In this document: positions 31,018 through 44,460 of the stretch, one piece after another
How positions within the stretch are numbered: position 1 is the stretch's first letter
Layout: each line of letters opens with the position of its first letter
Assembly: GCF_029227915.1 (NCBI RefSeq)
Contig: NC_079884.1
Coordinates: 26,288,001-26,352,000 of the forward strand
Length of the DNA stretch: 64,000 nucleotides
DNA from: Hydractinia symbiolongicarpus
Lineage: Eukaryota; Cnidaria; Hydrozoa; Anthoathecata; Hydractiniidae
Reading direction: 5' to 3'
Program-made: the position numbers and the translations under genes
Notes under the pieces: model-generated
What the model saw: the letters and a program-made list of their open reading frames with translations, nothing else
The model's database searches: none
Told to the model about the DNA's origin: nothing

Positions 31018-31165
31018 TAGCCCGATTTTCCTCACATGGCATGGGTTGACCTGTAGCTGTGGTAAAGGCCCTTGTTAAACATGCCCGCGCTGTGGATTAA
31101 ACCACGGACCTTGTGGTTACGAAGCGAACGCCATAAATACAAGGCCACGCACCACTGCTCTAGAC
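31016..31165 (-). repeat. SINE fragment with tRNA-like head
   Basis: On the minus strand, the tRNA-like part has GGCGTTCGCTTCGTAACCAC and GGTCCGTGGTTTAATCC (boxes A and B), then AGGTCAACCCATGCCATGTG, which matches the body of the SINEs at 9724 and 53526. The head differs from theirs. It abuts the right end of the virus-like element. Confidence 0.6.
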
Positions 31166-32640
31166 GACTGCTAAAAGAACTGGGTTTTCATGTATGTCAG
31201 CTAAACATTTTTCAAGTCCTTATTTTTCATGTATAATATTTAAAATTTAATAGCACCAAATACATCCATCACACTGCTTAGGAACATAAATAGATTGTCA
31301 AGTAACAGTTTTATTCAGCTAAAAATCATATCTAATATACCAAAACGTTAAAGCATGCTTCTAAATGATGACATAAAAAGGATTCCATCTACAAAACAAT
31401 TTTAGATTGCATTAAGAAATCTCCTTCTAAAACAACGCTACGTGTGATACTTAAACGCTTATTATTGGAAATCGTACCTTGATGAATTTACAAATAACTG
31501 TATTTACCTTAACAGAGTACAGCGCTTGTAGAATATGACAATTTTCTTTGTACATCATTTGTTGATAAAATAATCTCGACGAGGGCAAATCATGGTTTTG
31601 TCCGAAGGAGAGATTTTGAAAATTAATACTTCCAGATATTGCTGGAAATCGCTTTAATATAATCAAGACAACGGATTGGTTTAAAAGGGGCGAGGAAACG
31701 ACCCTTTTTTATATAAGAAACGACTATATAAGAAACTTGCTAGTAGCCTTTCAAAAAATTAAGAAATGTTTACTGATGTAAAAATGTAAGAATTACTTAA
31801 GTAAAAACATTTTTTCACATTTCACCATTAAGTTCCAATCAATAAGCTTTCCTGACAAATCGGAAAACTATTTAAAATTGACAATTTCAACAGAACAGAT
31901 AAGATTATAGATAGTAAATAATAAAAGGCAATATTTCATTTCTTCTTATATACTTGTTTATGAAGTCTTTGTCGTGTCAAAATTGTGTTTTTCATTGAAA
32001 TCCCTTATAAACCTAGTCAAATTTAAGAACTTGTTAGAAAACATTCCTAGTAAAAGACATCAGAATTTAAACTTCATTAGTTTAACCATGCGCTTGGTTT
32101 CTTATGAAAAAACGTATAGTGTTATTTTGTTGCCCCTTCTGCTACAAAATCTTTTGCCTTAAGATAGCTACATTCGTTCCAGGGCAAACCAACCTAACAA
32201 GCTACTTCACAAATGTTTTACCCATAAAATGGCGTATACTCACTTTCGGTTTAACAGCCTAACAATTCGAACAATTTGTTAGTGAGTCGGTAGCATACGG
32301 TATTTAAAACAATAACCAGTGGTTTTGGTAAATTCTATTCTACAAAATATTCTGAAAAATATGTGTAAGATTACAATGTGCTTCTGTCAAAAGTAGCCAC
32401 CTGAAACATGTGAAGAAAGATGCCAGGAAATTTATAATACAGGGCTTCTACAAATGGTTCACAAGTTTACTTTGATAGGTTAATATACACTACTGAACTT
32501 GACAGACAAGAAAGATCAACGAACCAAACCTTACGCCATGCTTTAAAAGAAATTCGTCATCATAAACTGAATTCATGGTTAGCCAGCTAGTATAAATATA
32601 AGCCAGCACAGAAGGAAGATAAACTAGATTTACTAGATAA
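31166..32640. other. Intergenic spacer
   Basis: A+T-rich sequence without a recognisable gene, the composition having returned to that of the flanks. Downstream of the CRAT gene. Confidence 0.5.
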
Positions 32641-32648
32641 ACATAATT

Positions 32649-32654
32649 TTTATT
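32649..32654 (-). terminator. Poly(A) signal of CRAT
   Basis: AATAAA on the minus strand, about 55 bp after the CRAT stop codon. Confidence 0.55.
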
Positions 32655-32708
32655 GATATATCTTTTTATACCTTAGTTCATCAATACTTCAAATGTATGA
32701 ATACGTGC

Positions 32709-35700
32709 TTATAATTTCGATTGAGTTGAAAGTAATAATTGATTGTCTTGCAAAGCTTTCGCAATATATTCACCGAAATCACCAGAGTGTGTTTTTGGAT
32801 GACTGTTGTATGAGCTGACTGCATACAGAAAGCGATTCTCCATCGGATTGTAGCAGACACCGTAACCGTCAGGAACGACTGGACCAAAACAAAGAGCTGC
32901 TGCTGCTTTTGCTGGTACCTAAAGAACGCAAAAAGTTCAAATTAATTTGTTCAACCTATCTAGAATCTATATTATAATACCCGTATACGTATGTTTGTCT
33001 GCCACGCAAAATGATAACCGCAGTAGCGAGACACAAAATGCGGTAAAATAAATTTTGCTAAGTTTTCTTTCAGGTGGAAAAAAACGTTCTTTTTTTAACC
33101 CAACCTCAGTGTCGATTTAATATGAGCTAATTCCAGGTTTTTTTTGAATTAGTGCAGGTAGCTTGTGTTTTTATAAGCATAAGAGTATTTGAAATAAGAC
33201 TCAAGGTTGTTGGTAAACTTTCTTGCACCAAATATGCTTACAGTAAGCTTTAAATAATCCTGTTTTATAAATAAAATAATCTATAAAGTTTTTTAAATAA
33301 TAACAAAAAAAATTCGGGATATCATTTTTATGTAAAATTGTGTGTACAAAGAATAAAACCGTTAAGTAAAATTCCTAAGTAAGATTCCTTCGACCTGCTC
33401 AGGGCGAGGATGTTTCAAAAGCGTTCAATACGTAAAAGTACAAAAGAAAGTAAGGACAACGCTATATCAAAGCCACTGGAAACAACGGATTGAACTTTTT
33501 GTACGGACTGTAAATAATACAAGCAAAGTAGCGAAATATCTCACCTGGCTAGTAGACAAGCGAAAGTGTAGTGCGTAGCCATACGCTTTATCGCGAAACA
33601 GTTCTGGAAGCGGTATGCCATTCTCTAATGCAATTAGTTTCAAACCAAGTAAATGTCTGTCGACGGCTTGAAAGTTCATAGCCTATGAAGTAACGTTGGA
33701 TAAAATTTGACCAATAAATGATTTCTAAAAGTTAACAGCAGGTTGTTTACCTCTATAGTATATTTCACATGTGCTTCAACAGCTTTCATAAACAGCTTTC
33801 TCTTTACTGAGCTCTAAATATTTAAAAGAAGAACTTCTAAAAACAACAGACGTAACTTTACGTGGCAGACATGCAGCACGCGTAACTTGACGTGGCAGAC
33901 ATGCAGCACACGTAACTTTACGCGGCAGACATGCAGCACGACAATAAACCGCGCAGTAGCGGATAATTTCTTTAGGAACCAGTCTTGTTAAAAATATCTG
34001 GCATATATCTAACTTTGGATTTCGTCGGTTCATGACGGACACTCGTAATTACTATGAAGTAAAGTGTTCACGAAAACGATAACGATCATGTTGTTTTAAC
34101 AAGTCAAGGAATTGCCACCAATCCCTGACTATCAAGGAGTAACTAGTCTACATCACTGTTGTCGATTATAGGTGGACATTTGTCCCCCTCATTCGTGATG
34201 TTGCCAAAGTAAAAAAAAATCAAAAGAATAAACATACGACTTGTTTGCTTCCCAAAATGCTGTGACAATCAAATCGAGAATTTCTAATAATTTACATTTA
34301 AAACTCGATCCTAGCAATCATGATCTAGTTTTAAATAAAAAGTTCATATAGGAGAGTAATGATTGTTTTGACTGAAACAATATAAAATGGATTGCCACAG
34401 AAAAACTTCTGCACATAAGTTATTTTTAACAACTTACATCATAATTGTTTCGATCCATTTCTCTCGCGTATCTTGCAGCAGCAGGAGTAGCCGACCTGAT
34501 TGTTTCAGTTCTTCCGTTCACAAATTTTCGAATTGAAGCACTTTCGTAAGTAGGAGGATGATGACAATGCAATCTTATGAAGTAAAAAAAAATGATTACT
34601 CAAGCACTGCCTGTATAAAGAATAGTAATGCATTGGAAAGAAATACGAAATATATTTACCGATAGTATGCCAGCTGAAGGGATACTTGAAAAAAGGCATC
34701 AGGGCTTACTTTAAATCGCTTGGGAATATTTTTTCCAAAATCATCGAAATCGAAAAGTTTCACAGTGACATCATTCACCATTCTAAAAGAAAAACACACT
34801 TAAACGTGATTATGGCTAGCACATGAGATTCTTTAGTCAACGTCACTATAATTTTAAATGAGAGGAATTCTCCATAAACGTCTGAACACCCTAAACAAAT
34901 TAGTTTTAAATGAAGCCAGTAAAAAAATGTCCCAATTATTTCGATGAAAAACATTAAACACTGATATTCTTACTGGTCAATATGTTCTTTTGCTAACTCG
35001 ACTCTGTCAACTAAGTCGTAATTTAGACTCCAAATTAGTTTATGAGGAGATGGAAGTTGGGAATTCGCTGGTAAGCTAACAGACGTACCATGTTCAAACT
35101 TTCTAAAGAATAAAAGAAAACATAGAAATTTAAACTAAGTATGAAAATAGAGAAATTGAATAAAGAGTTTAATAGTTGCTTCTCTTACTTTTTTAAGATA
35201 GCTTCACACAAAGCCATTACAGGCGGACCTTCGGCTCCTGAATGTTCATAACACAAACCAACCATACCATTACGGTTAACAACAAACTAAAAACACAACA
35301 AGGATATCAAGCGTGTACAGAGGTGATAACAATCAGTGCTCAGTAGTCGTGTGTTGATGACAAAAATTCGACTTTATCCGGCATGATATAATTTCTCTAG
35401 ATGTTTTTATGAAAAAAGAAAATATTTTTATGGTAATACTTGAAACAATAGAAAATATATATTTTTAACCTCTTTTTATGGGCTTTTTTAGGTATCACAA
35501 ACTTGTAGAGGTAGGATGTAAGGTGGGCGTTGCCGGGAGGTAGGATGTAAGGTGGGCGTTGCCGGGTAGATAATAACTTTAAAATGCCTTAAACTCCGTT
35601 TATAAAACTTAGCAGAAACATAGTATGGCAAAGAAACAAAAATTGCCGGTGATGAAAATCTGCTGACATAAGCAATTTTGCTACGTCGTCAGTTTTTAGA

Positions 35701-38212
35701 CAACTCCTGTTTCTACTGCTGATAATCTCGAGGTTGGTTTGTGGATGCATTTAATTTCCCTAATGGTTCCTACATATTAGCCTTTACAATATGACAACTT
35801 TGGATAATGCAAAAGGCAAGTACGCACAACAAATTTGGTTATTTTTGCTTACACCACGTTTGGATAAACATTATAATGAACACATACTATAGAAAGTATA
35901 AGCATTCGTCCTATTTTTGTTTGTTTTGCGTTTCAATAAACTGCTAGTCACAACTTAAAACATTCGCATGATTAAAAAAATAATAAATTCACGATTACCA
36001 TTTTTCAAAACTATCTGCCAGGCCTGAAGTTTTAAAATAAAAAAGTAGTTCTCAGTTCATAAGTGTCTAATAATACCTGACAAATCTTATCAAACCATCT
36101 GTTCATGCTATTTTGTTGTGATCCACCTCCATGTAACATTTGTCCACATCCCACAGAGCCGTGAGGAGATTCATATTTATGTTCAGTCCCAGAAGGTACG
36201 TTGACTGGCTGATCAAGACAAATAAGGCATATTGACTTGATTATTGTATCCACGTTACCTCTGTTTTCTGGATCTTAAAAATCACATAAAATTAAAAATA
36301 TACAATCACTAAACCATAAACCGTCATGTTTGTGTTCGGAATTGGTCCTTCTTGTAGTATTGCATTTTTGTTAAAACTAAACAAAGAATCAAGAAATGAA
36401 AATGAAGATTCTATATTAATAATATCCATATTCTGATTGTCTGTTTGTGAGAGAGCAGTCGTGCTATAGGCAAACGAATAGACTAAAAAAGAATTGCGAC
36501 CCTGTAGATTTACCACCAGGTTCTTAACTCGTTTTTATATATATTATAAAAATATAAAGAAATTAGGAAAAACAATGAGATCAATATAAAATAATTTTTG
36601 GAACTCAAAAATGGTCACCACTTGGTCACCATTTTTAATGCCTTAAACAAGATGATGAGCTTTCTTGCAAACCTCTTGTCAATCTTTTGTAAGCTTGTGC
36701 CCACACATTTCTGTCATGTGATGTCAACACACCAACAGGGTAGTCATCTTCATAACGAGATAAATTTACAATATGGTCGAGTTGTTGTACAAGTTCTTCT
36801 TCACTTAAAGGTTTATCAGTGCGCTCGTGAAAAACATCAAGTTTAAAAAACTAAAGGCAAAAATAAATAAAGATACAAGGCATGAAAATAAAACAATACA
36901 TAAAATAAAATAGATGTTCACAACAGCATACATGATTGTTATGAGCAACCATAACATGTCTCGATTCTTCTGGAGATGTTAGAATCTCTCCATCACATTT
37001 TGCATATGGTACTCGACATGCAGACAGCAGTTTTTGGTACTGTTTCATAGTGAGGGGGTCTTTCCCAGCGTAATCAACTGGAAGACTTTGACTAAGGTAA
37101 CAATATAAAAAATTAAAATAATAATTGATTTTGTGTTCAGTATAAATGTGCAGAGCGAACAAAATTTCTCAATTTTATCCTGTTTATAGTACATTTCTAA
37201 ATGTTTGTCTATTTGTTTGTATTTTCTTTTTTAAACCTTTTTCTAGATTTTTTAAACTTCAAATGATCTGGTTCAAACAATAATAATAAATAAGGTTCTT
37301 GTACTCAACTATACATCTTTTTGACGCCAGGAAGAACTTCAAATTTTATTATTGATATTTACACAAAAAAGCCGTACATCTTTTTTGATTGATACTTACA
37401 CAAACCAAGCAATCAAAAGAAGCAATGTTAATCAAATTGACCCTACCTGCGAAATTAAGCCTAAGATATCTTAATTAGCTCGCACATAAAAGATTCAGAT
37501 TGCCAAATTATCTTACACACTTCAGATTAATAAAATATAGCATATTTGGAAAAAAAAAAAACCAGTTGTGTGTTTTAGTTTATGCATATTTTACCCTAAA
37601 CACAAAATCAACTTAAATTGAAATTTAATCACTTCTGTTTGATGTTTTCAAATATCGGCAGAATCATTATTTATACATTTACACAAACTTTTCTCAAAAA
37701 GAGAATTCAACATACCTGTCTATCAGACTTTTAAATTCCAAAACAGAGCGTATCAGCTGAGCAGTATATCTATAAAAAAAAGGGCATGATAAATTTTGGA
37801 AACAATAAACTTTATTCAATTTCATGTAAATAAAAAAACCTGGCATGCACCTGTATTGGTCCTGATCACTGTAAAATGTCTGGGCTGGAAATGTGATACC
37901 TGGACTTGAGTTAATAACAACAGGAGCTCGGAAAGCAAAGTAGGCACAGTTGTCCCACCACTCTGACAACCAGTTATCAGAGTTAGCTGCTTTTTCCATT
38001 AACTTCTTTTGAAGACTTTCCCCTATTCCATCTTTTCCTTGGAACTCAGCAACCACATTCTTCGTGTTTTCATATTCATGGTCAAACAACAACGGTTCTA
38101 ATGAAGTTACATACTTCTCCATTGTTTCACGAAGGGGTGGCACAGGCAGATGTGGTAATTTATCCTCACAGGAAAGCATTGTTTTAGGACGATTTGACGT
38201 TTTTGTTGCCAT
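32709..38212 (-). CDS. CRAT: Carnitine O-acetyltransferase (choline/carnitine acyltransferase family)
   Basis: Twelve exons, all with GT–AG sites and matching phases: 38212–37851, 37769–37716, 37091–36932, 36850–36673, 36273–36077, 35286–35189, 35102–34974, 34782–34660, 34573–34438, 33813–33751, 33682–33545 and 32918–32709. Together they give 615 residues, the length of animal CRAT. Signatures: LPHLPVPPLRETMEKY at the start, DNWLSEWW, PVGVLTSHDRNVWA, QMLHGGG..NRWFD, catalytic His in YEHSGAEGPP, RTETIRSA, DRHLLGLKL and STSQVP. CRAT exchanges acetyl between CoA and carnitine in mitochondria and peroxisomes. The protein ends in SKL, the canonical peroxisomal signal. No clear mitochondrial presequence precedes the chosen ATG; an upstream exon could supply one. 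Confidence 0.95.
33849..33940. repeat. 30-bp minisatellite in a CRAT intron
   Basis: Three copies of CGTAACTTTACGTGGCAGAC plus ATGCAGCACG with few changes, inside the intron between exons 9 and 10. Antisense reading gives a spurious repeated protein frame. Confidence 0.85.
35509..35566. repeat. 29-bp tandem duplication in a CRAT intron
   Basis: Two identical units of AGGTAGGATGTAAGGTGGGC plus GTTGCCGGG, head to tail, between exons 5 and 6. Confidence 0.85.
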
Positions 38213-39222
38213 AGTTGCAGGAGTAAAGAAATTTTTCCTACTGACAATTCGATTTGATGTCTAAAATTTGCCAATTAAAAATTTGCTAATATTCTGTTCA
38301 TTACAGTTTAAAACAAAAGTACTTTATAATTTTAGTTCTTTTTTATTTATGCAAACGATAAACTGATAACAGTCAATATATTGACTGTTATTAGTGTATA
38401 ATTTCATAAGTAACCTTGTTTAATCATTCAAGTAATTAACTATCAAAGTCAGGTGTAAACACTGCAAAAGAAAACATTGACAGTATGATCTAAAAAAATT
38501 GGCAGATGTATTCCCTACAAATATTTTACCTTGGCATAAGCCAATCCCAATCGAGACCATTTTAGCATTGTATATAATTATAGAAATCTAGAAATGAAAA
38601 AAAATTGACATCTAGAGCTTGCAATACATTCAGTAAGATGACAACTCAAAATGACAGAATAACTTACACATTACATTATTATTGAAATCCCTAATTAGGT
38701 TGGGAAATTATTATACAATATATCAAAAGGTAGACTTCATATATACACACAGAATATATCTTGCATGTTTTTGTAACATAATTATTAACAAGAAAGAAGA
38801 CTAAAATCAGTTTCTATTTTTTTAATTTCTTTTTAGTAATACACAGTTTGCTCAAATATTAGTTGGTAACAGGAAAAAAAGAAAAAGAATCCATAAAATA
38901 ATTTTTTTACGGAACTTTTGCACTATCTGAAATTTAAAAGATTTGTAACAAAAACTTTTATGATTTATTGTGATTTAGTTTTCAAATTTCTCACTAAACT
39001 TGTTTATTAAATAAATTATTTGATACTCTGCACCTCTCATGTTTTTTCCAACATTGCCTGGGTTTCCCTCACTGTTTTTTTTCTGGGATGTTTTAATAGC
39101 TTTTGGCATTCTTATATTTTTATTATAACAAATAGTCTCACAAAACAAAAAAATGAGAATTGAATAGAATCATTTTCTCAACAAATTTATTTAAAAAATA
39201 TTTTCTGCAGTGCACTGAAACC
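38213..39222. other. Spacer between CRAT and the candidate DHX36 first exon
   Basis: About 1 kb between divergent start codons. A+T-rich, no gene. It should hold the CRAT promoter and, if the exon at 39223 is real, the other promoter or its 5'UTR exon. Confidence 0.45.
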
Positions 39223-39397
39223 ATGTCAAACAAGTTGAAAACAACTGATAATGAATGCATAAAGAACGCTGAATATAAGAACAAAGAAACTGTTAAGTTA
39301 CGTTGGGAGGAGAAGAAAGGTTCACGCAGCAAGATCCATTTCAGTACTCAATATAAATCAGGAGCTTTTCAGTCAAACAGTTCAACCAGAGGGCGTG
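39223..39397 (+). CDS. Candidate first coding exon of DHX36
   Basis: An ATG-led frame (MSNKLKTTDNECIKNAEYKN...) follows a plausible acceptor (TTTTCTGCAG) and ends ...STRGRG at a GTATGA donor in phase 1. Exon 59390–59565 needs a phase-1 donor and begins with an RG-rich stretch ([15 protein letters not shown]), like the glycine/arginine-rich start of DHX36. No other coding sequence lies between. The junction fits, but the intron would be about 20 kb and I cannot prove it. Alternatively it is an exon of an unseen gene or chance. Confidence 0.4.
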
Positions 39398-40007
39398 GTA
39401 TGAAAAGAAAAAAGTTTAATTGTTTTTATATATTCTATATTTTTACATGTTGGACATGTAACCTATATTTTATATATTTTTTTATAATATAATTATTATA
39501 TATTTTATATTCTATATACTGTTATACTATAATCGCTTTGTATTCTTCTAAAAGAAAAATAGAAATTGAATCATTTAAAACAGTGATACTTCAATTTCAT
39601 AGTTTCAGCTTCAATTTACTTACCCTTATCTAGTTTCACCTAATACATCTCCTGGACAGAGTGATCGAAGATAGGATAGTACCGAGGGTGGACATGAATA
39701 CTCAGCATTTTCCAGTTCTACTTCTTTTCTCTGAAATGAACAATAACATTATTTTAAAGATGATAATAAAGGTGGTAACGAAGTAATCAAATAATTTTTC
39801 ACTTTCTACCAACAGGTTTCTGGCCCAATAGCAATAAAAAGAAATTTGAATTCTTCTCATTGTTTTAGATTTTTGGAATTTTAACAGCATCTTTCAGTGA
39901 AGAAATGAACAGGCTGCCATCATAAAAGATAAAATAAAAATTGAATTAAAAAAAATTCGAGTTGTGATTTTTTACAAGTAATTAAAAGAGAATATGTTAA
40001 TGATTAA

Positions 40008-40640
40008 TTAGTTATTTAAAATGAACTTGGAAAACTCTAATTCAACAATTTTCAGCATTAGAATGCCCCCGTCATAATAAAGCAAAATGAATATATTCAA
40101 AGCATTTGTTTTTGATTTTATGTCACGGGGTTGGAGTGCGAAATATTGATATAAATGTTCAAAAACAGGAAATGTAATAATTAGGGAGTAATTTATACCA
40201 CTATTAAACATGCATGCACCAAGACAAATTCCAAACAATATTTCTTCAGGAGAGTTGTTTTGTTCCTTAGGTATGATTGTCCAAATTACCTGGTGCTGGG
40301 TGTTGTCCGGATTCTGTGTTTTACACCTTCTAAAAACACCTGATTGGCTGAAAGGGTAAACTTCACAGACAGCAGGTGGATATTTCAAATGTTTTTTAGT
40401 ATAGTGCCACAGCTATAGCTGCACCAAGATGTTGGCCTTACTGGGTATCTGTGTTGTTGTGGTTCATCAGAGGAACTAGAATAATGCTCTAGAATTGCAC
40501 AAAAAGCCTTTGACATCGCTTTCGCACCACCCTTATTATCACGGATTGATTTACCATAAAAATTCTATATAACGTCCCACTTGGCTATTGTTAAACCTCC
40601 TCCTCTGCCACCAAGACTTTTTCCATCAGAAAGTTTTCTG
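40008..40640 (-). pseudogene. Fragment of a Mutator-like (Kolobok-type) transposase C-terminus
   Basis: Minus strand. Exon-like sequence from about 40640 reads GRGGGLTIAKWDVI, then a stop, then FYGKSIRDNKGGAKAMSKAF, ILEHYSSSDEPQQHRYP and SWCSYS. After a frame change come KYPPAVCEVYPFS, KTQNPDNTQHQVIWTIIPKE and ILFGICLGACMFNSG. This order (G..LT, YYG.AIR.N, H.SSTD, SWC, QN.NE..W, PK, FN.G) is that of animal proteins annotated as Mutator-like transposase. Internal stops and frame changes show decay. Confidence 0.6.
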
Positions 40641-40849
40641 CCTAAAATAATAAATAAATTCTTGCTATTCTGTGAAATCTTGATCAAAAACGGGTCACAG
40701 TGAAATCATATATGATCCATAGACCATGCAATATTCTCACCCTTAAATTCTTTTGAAAGTGATCTTAATCCAGTTCCCATCCTTTTTGTTATATGATTCA
40801 TGCACTCATGTTTTTCGATATTCATCAAAGGTTCATGGTCTCAAACTTT

Positions 40850-41224
40850 CTACTGATCTAAATGAAGAACCCTGCATAAATAAATTTTCAGGGCTTGGAT
40901 TGATATTATCCAGTGATGAACAGCCTTGGAAAATTGTTGATCATCCATAACCATGATTTCACTTTCTGATTTTTCTTCTTCGTCAGCCGATCTGAATTCA
41001 TAACTTTCAAATTTGTTTTGACTGGCACAAGCAATGTTTTCCTTTTCAAAATAAGCTTGGATCTCTTGTTTTCGCAATAATTTATTTTGATCATACCAAG
41101 ATCCCTTATCCAATACTTTTAGCACATTTTGTTTTTCTGATTCAAATTTCCGTTGCTTATTTTTTCTTTTTTTTCTTGAAGTTTTGAATGGATCTCTATG
41201 ATAATTTAACGATTTCGAAGACAA
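40850..41224 (-). other. Open frame of unknown nature upstream of the transposase fragment
   Basis: 124 codons, very Lys/Glu-rich (DPFKTSRKKRKNKQRKF...). It may be another piece of the same broken transposon or a chance frame. No motif recognised. Confidence 0.25.
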
Positions 41225-41529
41225 CGAAAAGAAACTTATAATAATAAAAAAATGACGAAATGCTGTATTATTCCAACCTTTTTCCCAGTGCTTTTTGTCT
41301 CGCCTATCTCAAACCTTATGCATAAATAATGCATAAACCAGAAGTTATACTTCAATACTTGATTGATTGATTGCTCATTGGAAAAAGCAGTTTAAAAAGT
41401 AAAATATTCTTTAAAAAAAGGTAAAAAAAAATAATTATTTACCATACTGCTACCTTAAGCAGCAGTTTGCAATTCGCAATTTGCGAATCGAAATGCTATA
41501 TTTGCGAATCACTTTGCAAGAAAAATGAT
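41225..41529. other. Repeat-rich spacer
   Basis: A+T-rich with TTCGCAAT/ATTGCGAA words around 41465–41545. No gene. Confidence 0.4.
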
Positions 41530-42160
41530 AAAATTGCGAATCAAATATTTTAAAGCGCCAATAGAAATGCTTTTTTAGATTGCGTTTTAAAAATTTAAGA
41601 GCGAAGAACGGCAATAGAAACGCTTTTTTAGATAGTGTTTTAAAAATTTAAGAATGAAGAACGGCAATAAAAAAGCATTTTAGATGGCGTTACAAAATTA
41701 AAATGTTTTCACAATGAGTGTTTGGATCTATCAAGAACGTCAAAAGTTAGATTTTTAGATTTTTTTTTCTTCGGTATTGAAGTTTAATTTGTTTTCGAAA
41801 TCATATCGTGAAGGGAAAGGTCCTGAACGTAGGGCAGTAAACCCTATTGAGGTTGGAGGGAGGGGGTCTCCCTTATGCAAAAATGAAAAATGAATTTTTT
41901 TTTTTTAAATTTAGACCATTGGATTTGTGTTTTCAGGATTAAAATCATATTACTTTAATTTGTTTCGTTGTTAAAAAAAATAAAAATTCAATGGCCTTTG
42001 TGTTTAATTTTTCCTTATGCAGAGGAATTTTTTTTAAACTATGCTTGCTATGCTTTTGTTTTTACCACAGAGCAATTATTTCCGCATGATTTGAAAGGAA
42101 CTTGCTATCCTATTGTGTTTTTAAAGCAATTATTTTTGCACGTTGAGCGTACGCCCAGGC
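41530..42160. repeat. Dispersed repeat family A, copy 1
   Basis: Starts with about three tandem units of roughly 55 bp (GAACGGCAATAGAAACGC, TTTTAAAAATTTAAGAA). It then has CACAATGAGTGTTT, AAAAGTTAGATTTT and ATCGTGAAGG, and ends with CTTGCTATGCTTTTGTTTTT and GATTTGAAAGGAAC. The same blocks in the same order lie at 54770–55970. Non-coding. Confidence 0.7.
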
Positions 42161-43677
42161 TTACATCTGGACTGGACTGTAAATCGCTTAAGACACAGAA
42201 TTTTACTAAAAGACTTGCGTTTGACATATTTTTGGTGAAAACAGCTTTAATCATTATACTGTTCTTAGCTTTGTAATGTTTGCGAAAGCTGGTTAAGAAC
42301 CTCTGAAACAATAATTACATTTTAAATATTTTCTTACAGCATGCTATAAACTAATTCCATTTTTGCAACATTATTTTTCGGCTATCGGAGACAAGAAAGT
42401 TAAAACTGAGAGAATCTAGTCAGTACATGATCTTTCCCCGATCAGGTGGGTGTCCCCTGATTGAGTAAACCACTCGCTCAAGTGGGTCGGCACTGGCCGC
42501 AATTTTGCATGACCACCCGATTGAGTGAGTCATAACTGGCGGTAAATATTTTGCTAGGTAAATACATAAACAAACCGAAGGTGCTTGGGAGAGACTTAGT
42601 TCTTGCCTATCCCTCAGTCAGCTTAAGCTCTAGAGACCGCTAACTAGCTATGTTAAAGATATCAATATTTCTCTACTATACTTTGTGTCAGATATGATAT
42701 AAAATATGCAACTTTTTCTCTGTATAGCTTGACTGGCTTCTTACTAAACTTATTCTCAGCACATGTCTATAAGACAACTAAAATGAGCTTCAGAGGCACA
42801 ACATGTGCCACCTAGACTAAAAATATGCACCATATAGACAATCCAACTCAAGAAATCATCAATAGCATTGGAACAGCATGGTGTCTGGACGTGTCTGGCT
42901 CTGCACTCTCTTCACCTATAACTAAATTACGGAAACTTTTTACCTCCAAAAATAAATTTTATGACGTTAAACTGAATTGCCAAGTTGTGCTTATAGCGCT
43001 AGCTATAAACTTAAAAAACTACATCTCTCCATAAATTTTGATTCTGAAATCGAGATCTGAGAAAAGAAATTCGTAACTACTCTCAACACTTCTTAAAGAG
43101 CCAAAATGTTGTTGTTAGATAGCTAGATTAATAGCAAGTAGATAGAAAAGCTACGGAATAACAAAAAGTTGTGTACGTTGGTTTGCTACAATACTACAAT
43201 AACAATTGTATAAATCAGACCAGACAGACGAGGCGAAGAAGGAACCTCAGTAAGCCAAACAGAAAAACAATAACAGACAAACTCGTTTGCACTTTGATCT
43301 TGTCGTACTTACGACGTATAGCTAATGTTTTATAAATTTGGCTTAGTGTACATAAAGGTACCATACTCTTTATTTACGAAGATCTACTTTGTGAACCTTT
43401 GTGTATTCCAAAACAATTAACCATACTCTGAAACCTCACATAACACTTTTCCTTGCATAAAATTTTACAAGCCGCGCGAAGATATACAGCTTTGAAATAG
43501 CATAAACATACAGAAATAGAAGAGTGCACGACATGCTTTAGAAATGCATAGGGGAGGTATGGTTATTTAAATTATATATAAGTGTCCCATAGCAGATGGT
43601 GCCTTAACACCGTAACTAGATAAGCTATTCTCGGATCCGGGTTGACATTCTTGAAATTTTCTGTTCATTTTTAACAA
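42161..43677. other. Spacer
   Basis: No gene. Around 42430–42540 a less A+T-rich patch repeats TGATTGAGT/GATTGAGTGAGT and their complements (CACTCGCTCAA), a small imperfect inverted repeat. Near 43632 is CTCGGATCCGGGTT, found inverted at 53487. Confidence 0.4.
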
Positions 43678-44460
43678 AAACTAGAAATTAAAAAAAGGTT
43701 GTGAAGCATTACGCAAGTTGCAAGCAAAATCGAAACTAGCCAATAGTTGACCCTAGTGCTTTTGTTTTCTTTGATATAATACGACGAGGTGCTTACATCT
43801 TACTGCAGCTGATATCTGGAAAATACACCAAAACTGAATATCATAGACATAGAAAACCCTGGTGACGAGGTTGTAAAATAAACTTGCCGCGGAACAACAA
43901 CAACTCGTTGTGCAAAAGTTCTGATTTTTTGGCAAAAATACAATATATATATGCGGAATATTTCTTTTAAGAAGGTACAAGAAATTTAGATCGCGCGAAA
44001 CTAAACATAAACGATAACTAAGAAATTTCGTAAAACCTCTTTTTCACAGAATTATAAAATTAAATATTGACAATAATCACAATATTGTCAGTGGTGGCCG
44101 ACGTAAATCCAACATTGATGAAACTTTTAGCACTAAAAATCCAAGCAAAGTTATACTTTTATAAAGTTAAAACCCTTATTTTGAAAGAAATGCAATACAT
44201 CGAGTTGTACAATCCGTAGTGTGCGAAAATGTCACGAATTAAGGGAATGCGCATCGTAAGGTACTCTTTCAACCGGAACACAGATAGTAATAGAGACTTT
44301 CAGAGACAAGAAGGCGAACGAAGCAGCATGTGTTTTTTTCACTTAAAAATAACGGCACTAGTTATGAAAACCGATTTCTTGAAGCCAATGAATCTGCTGC
44401 AATAAATTTTGTAAACTCACGGGAAACAATAAACAAAAACAAACAATCTATAGAAACGAA
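43678..44460. repeat. Dispersed repeat family B, copy 1
   Basis: Shares with 46758–47335, in the same order: CTAGAAATTAAAAAAAGGTT, GCAAGTTGCAAGCAAAAT, GACGAGGT, GCGCGAAACTAA, ACATCGAGTTGTACAA and CTCACGGGAAACAAT. Non-coding, diverged. Confidence 0.75.

Noticed and set aside
33776-34042. Minus-strand open frame with a repeated CLPRKVT-type peptide
   Set aside because: It is a readout of the 30-bp intronic minisatellite and part of CRAT exon 10 in the wrong frame.
36292-36516. Open frame between CRAT exons 4 and 5 that loosely resembles the next CRAT segment
   Set aside because: Exon 5 at 36273–36077 joins exon 4 in phase and gives the true ICLICLD segment, so this stretch is intron.
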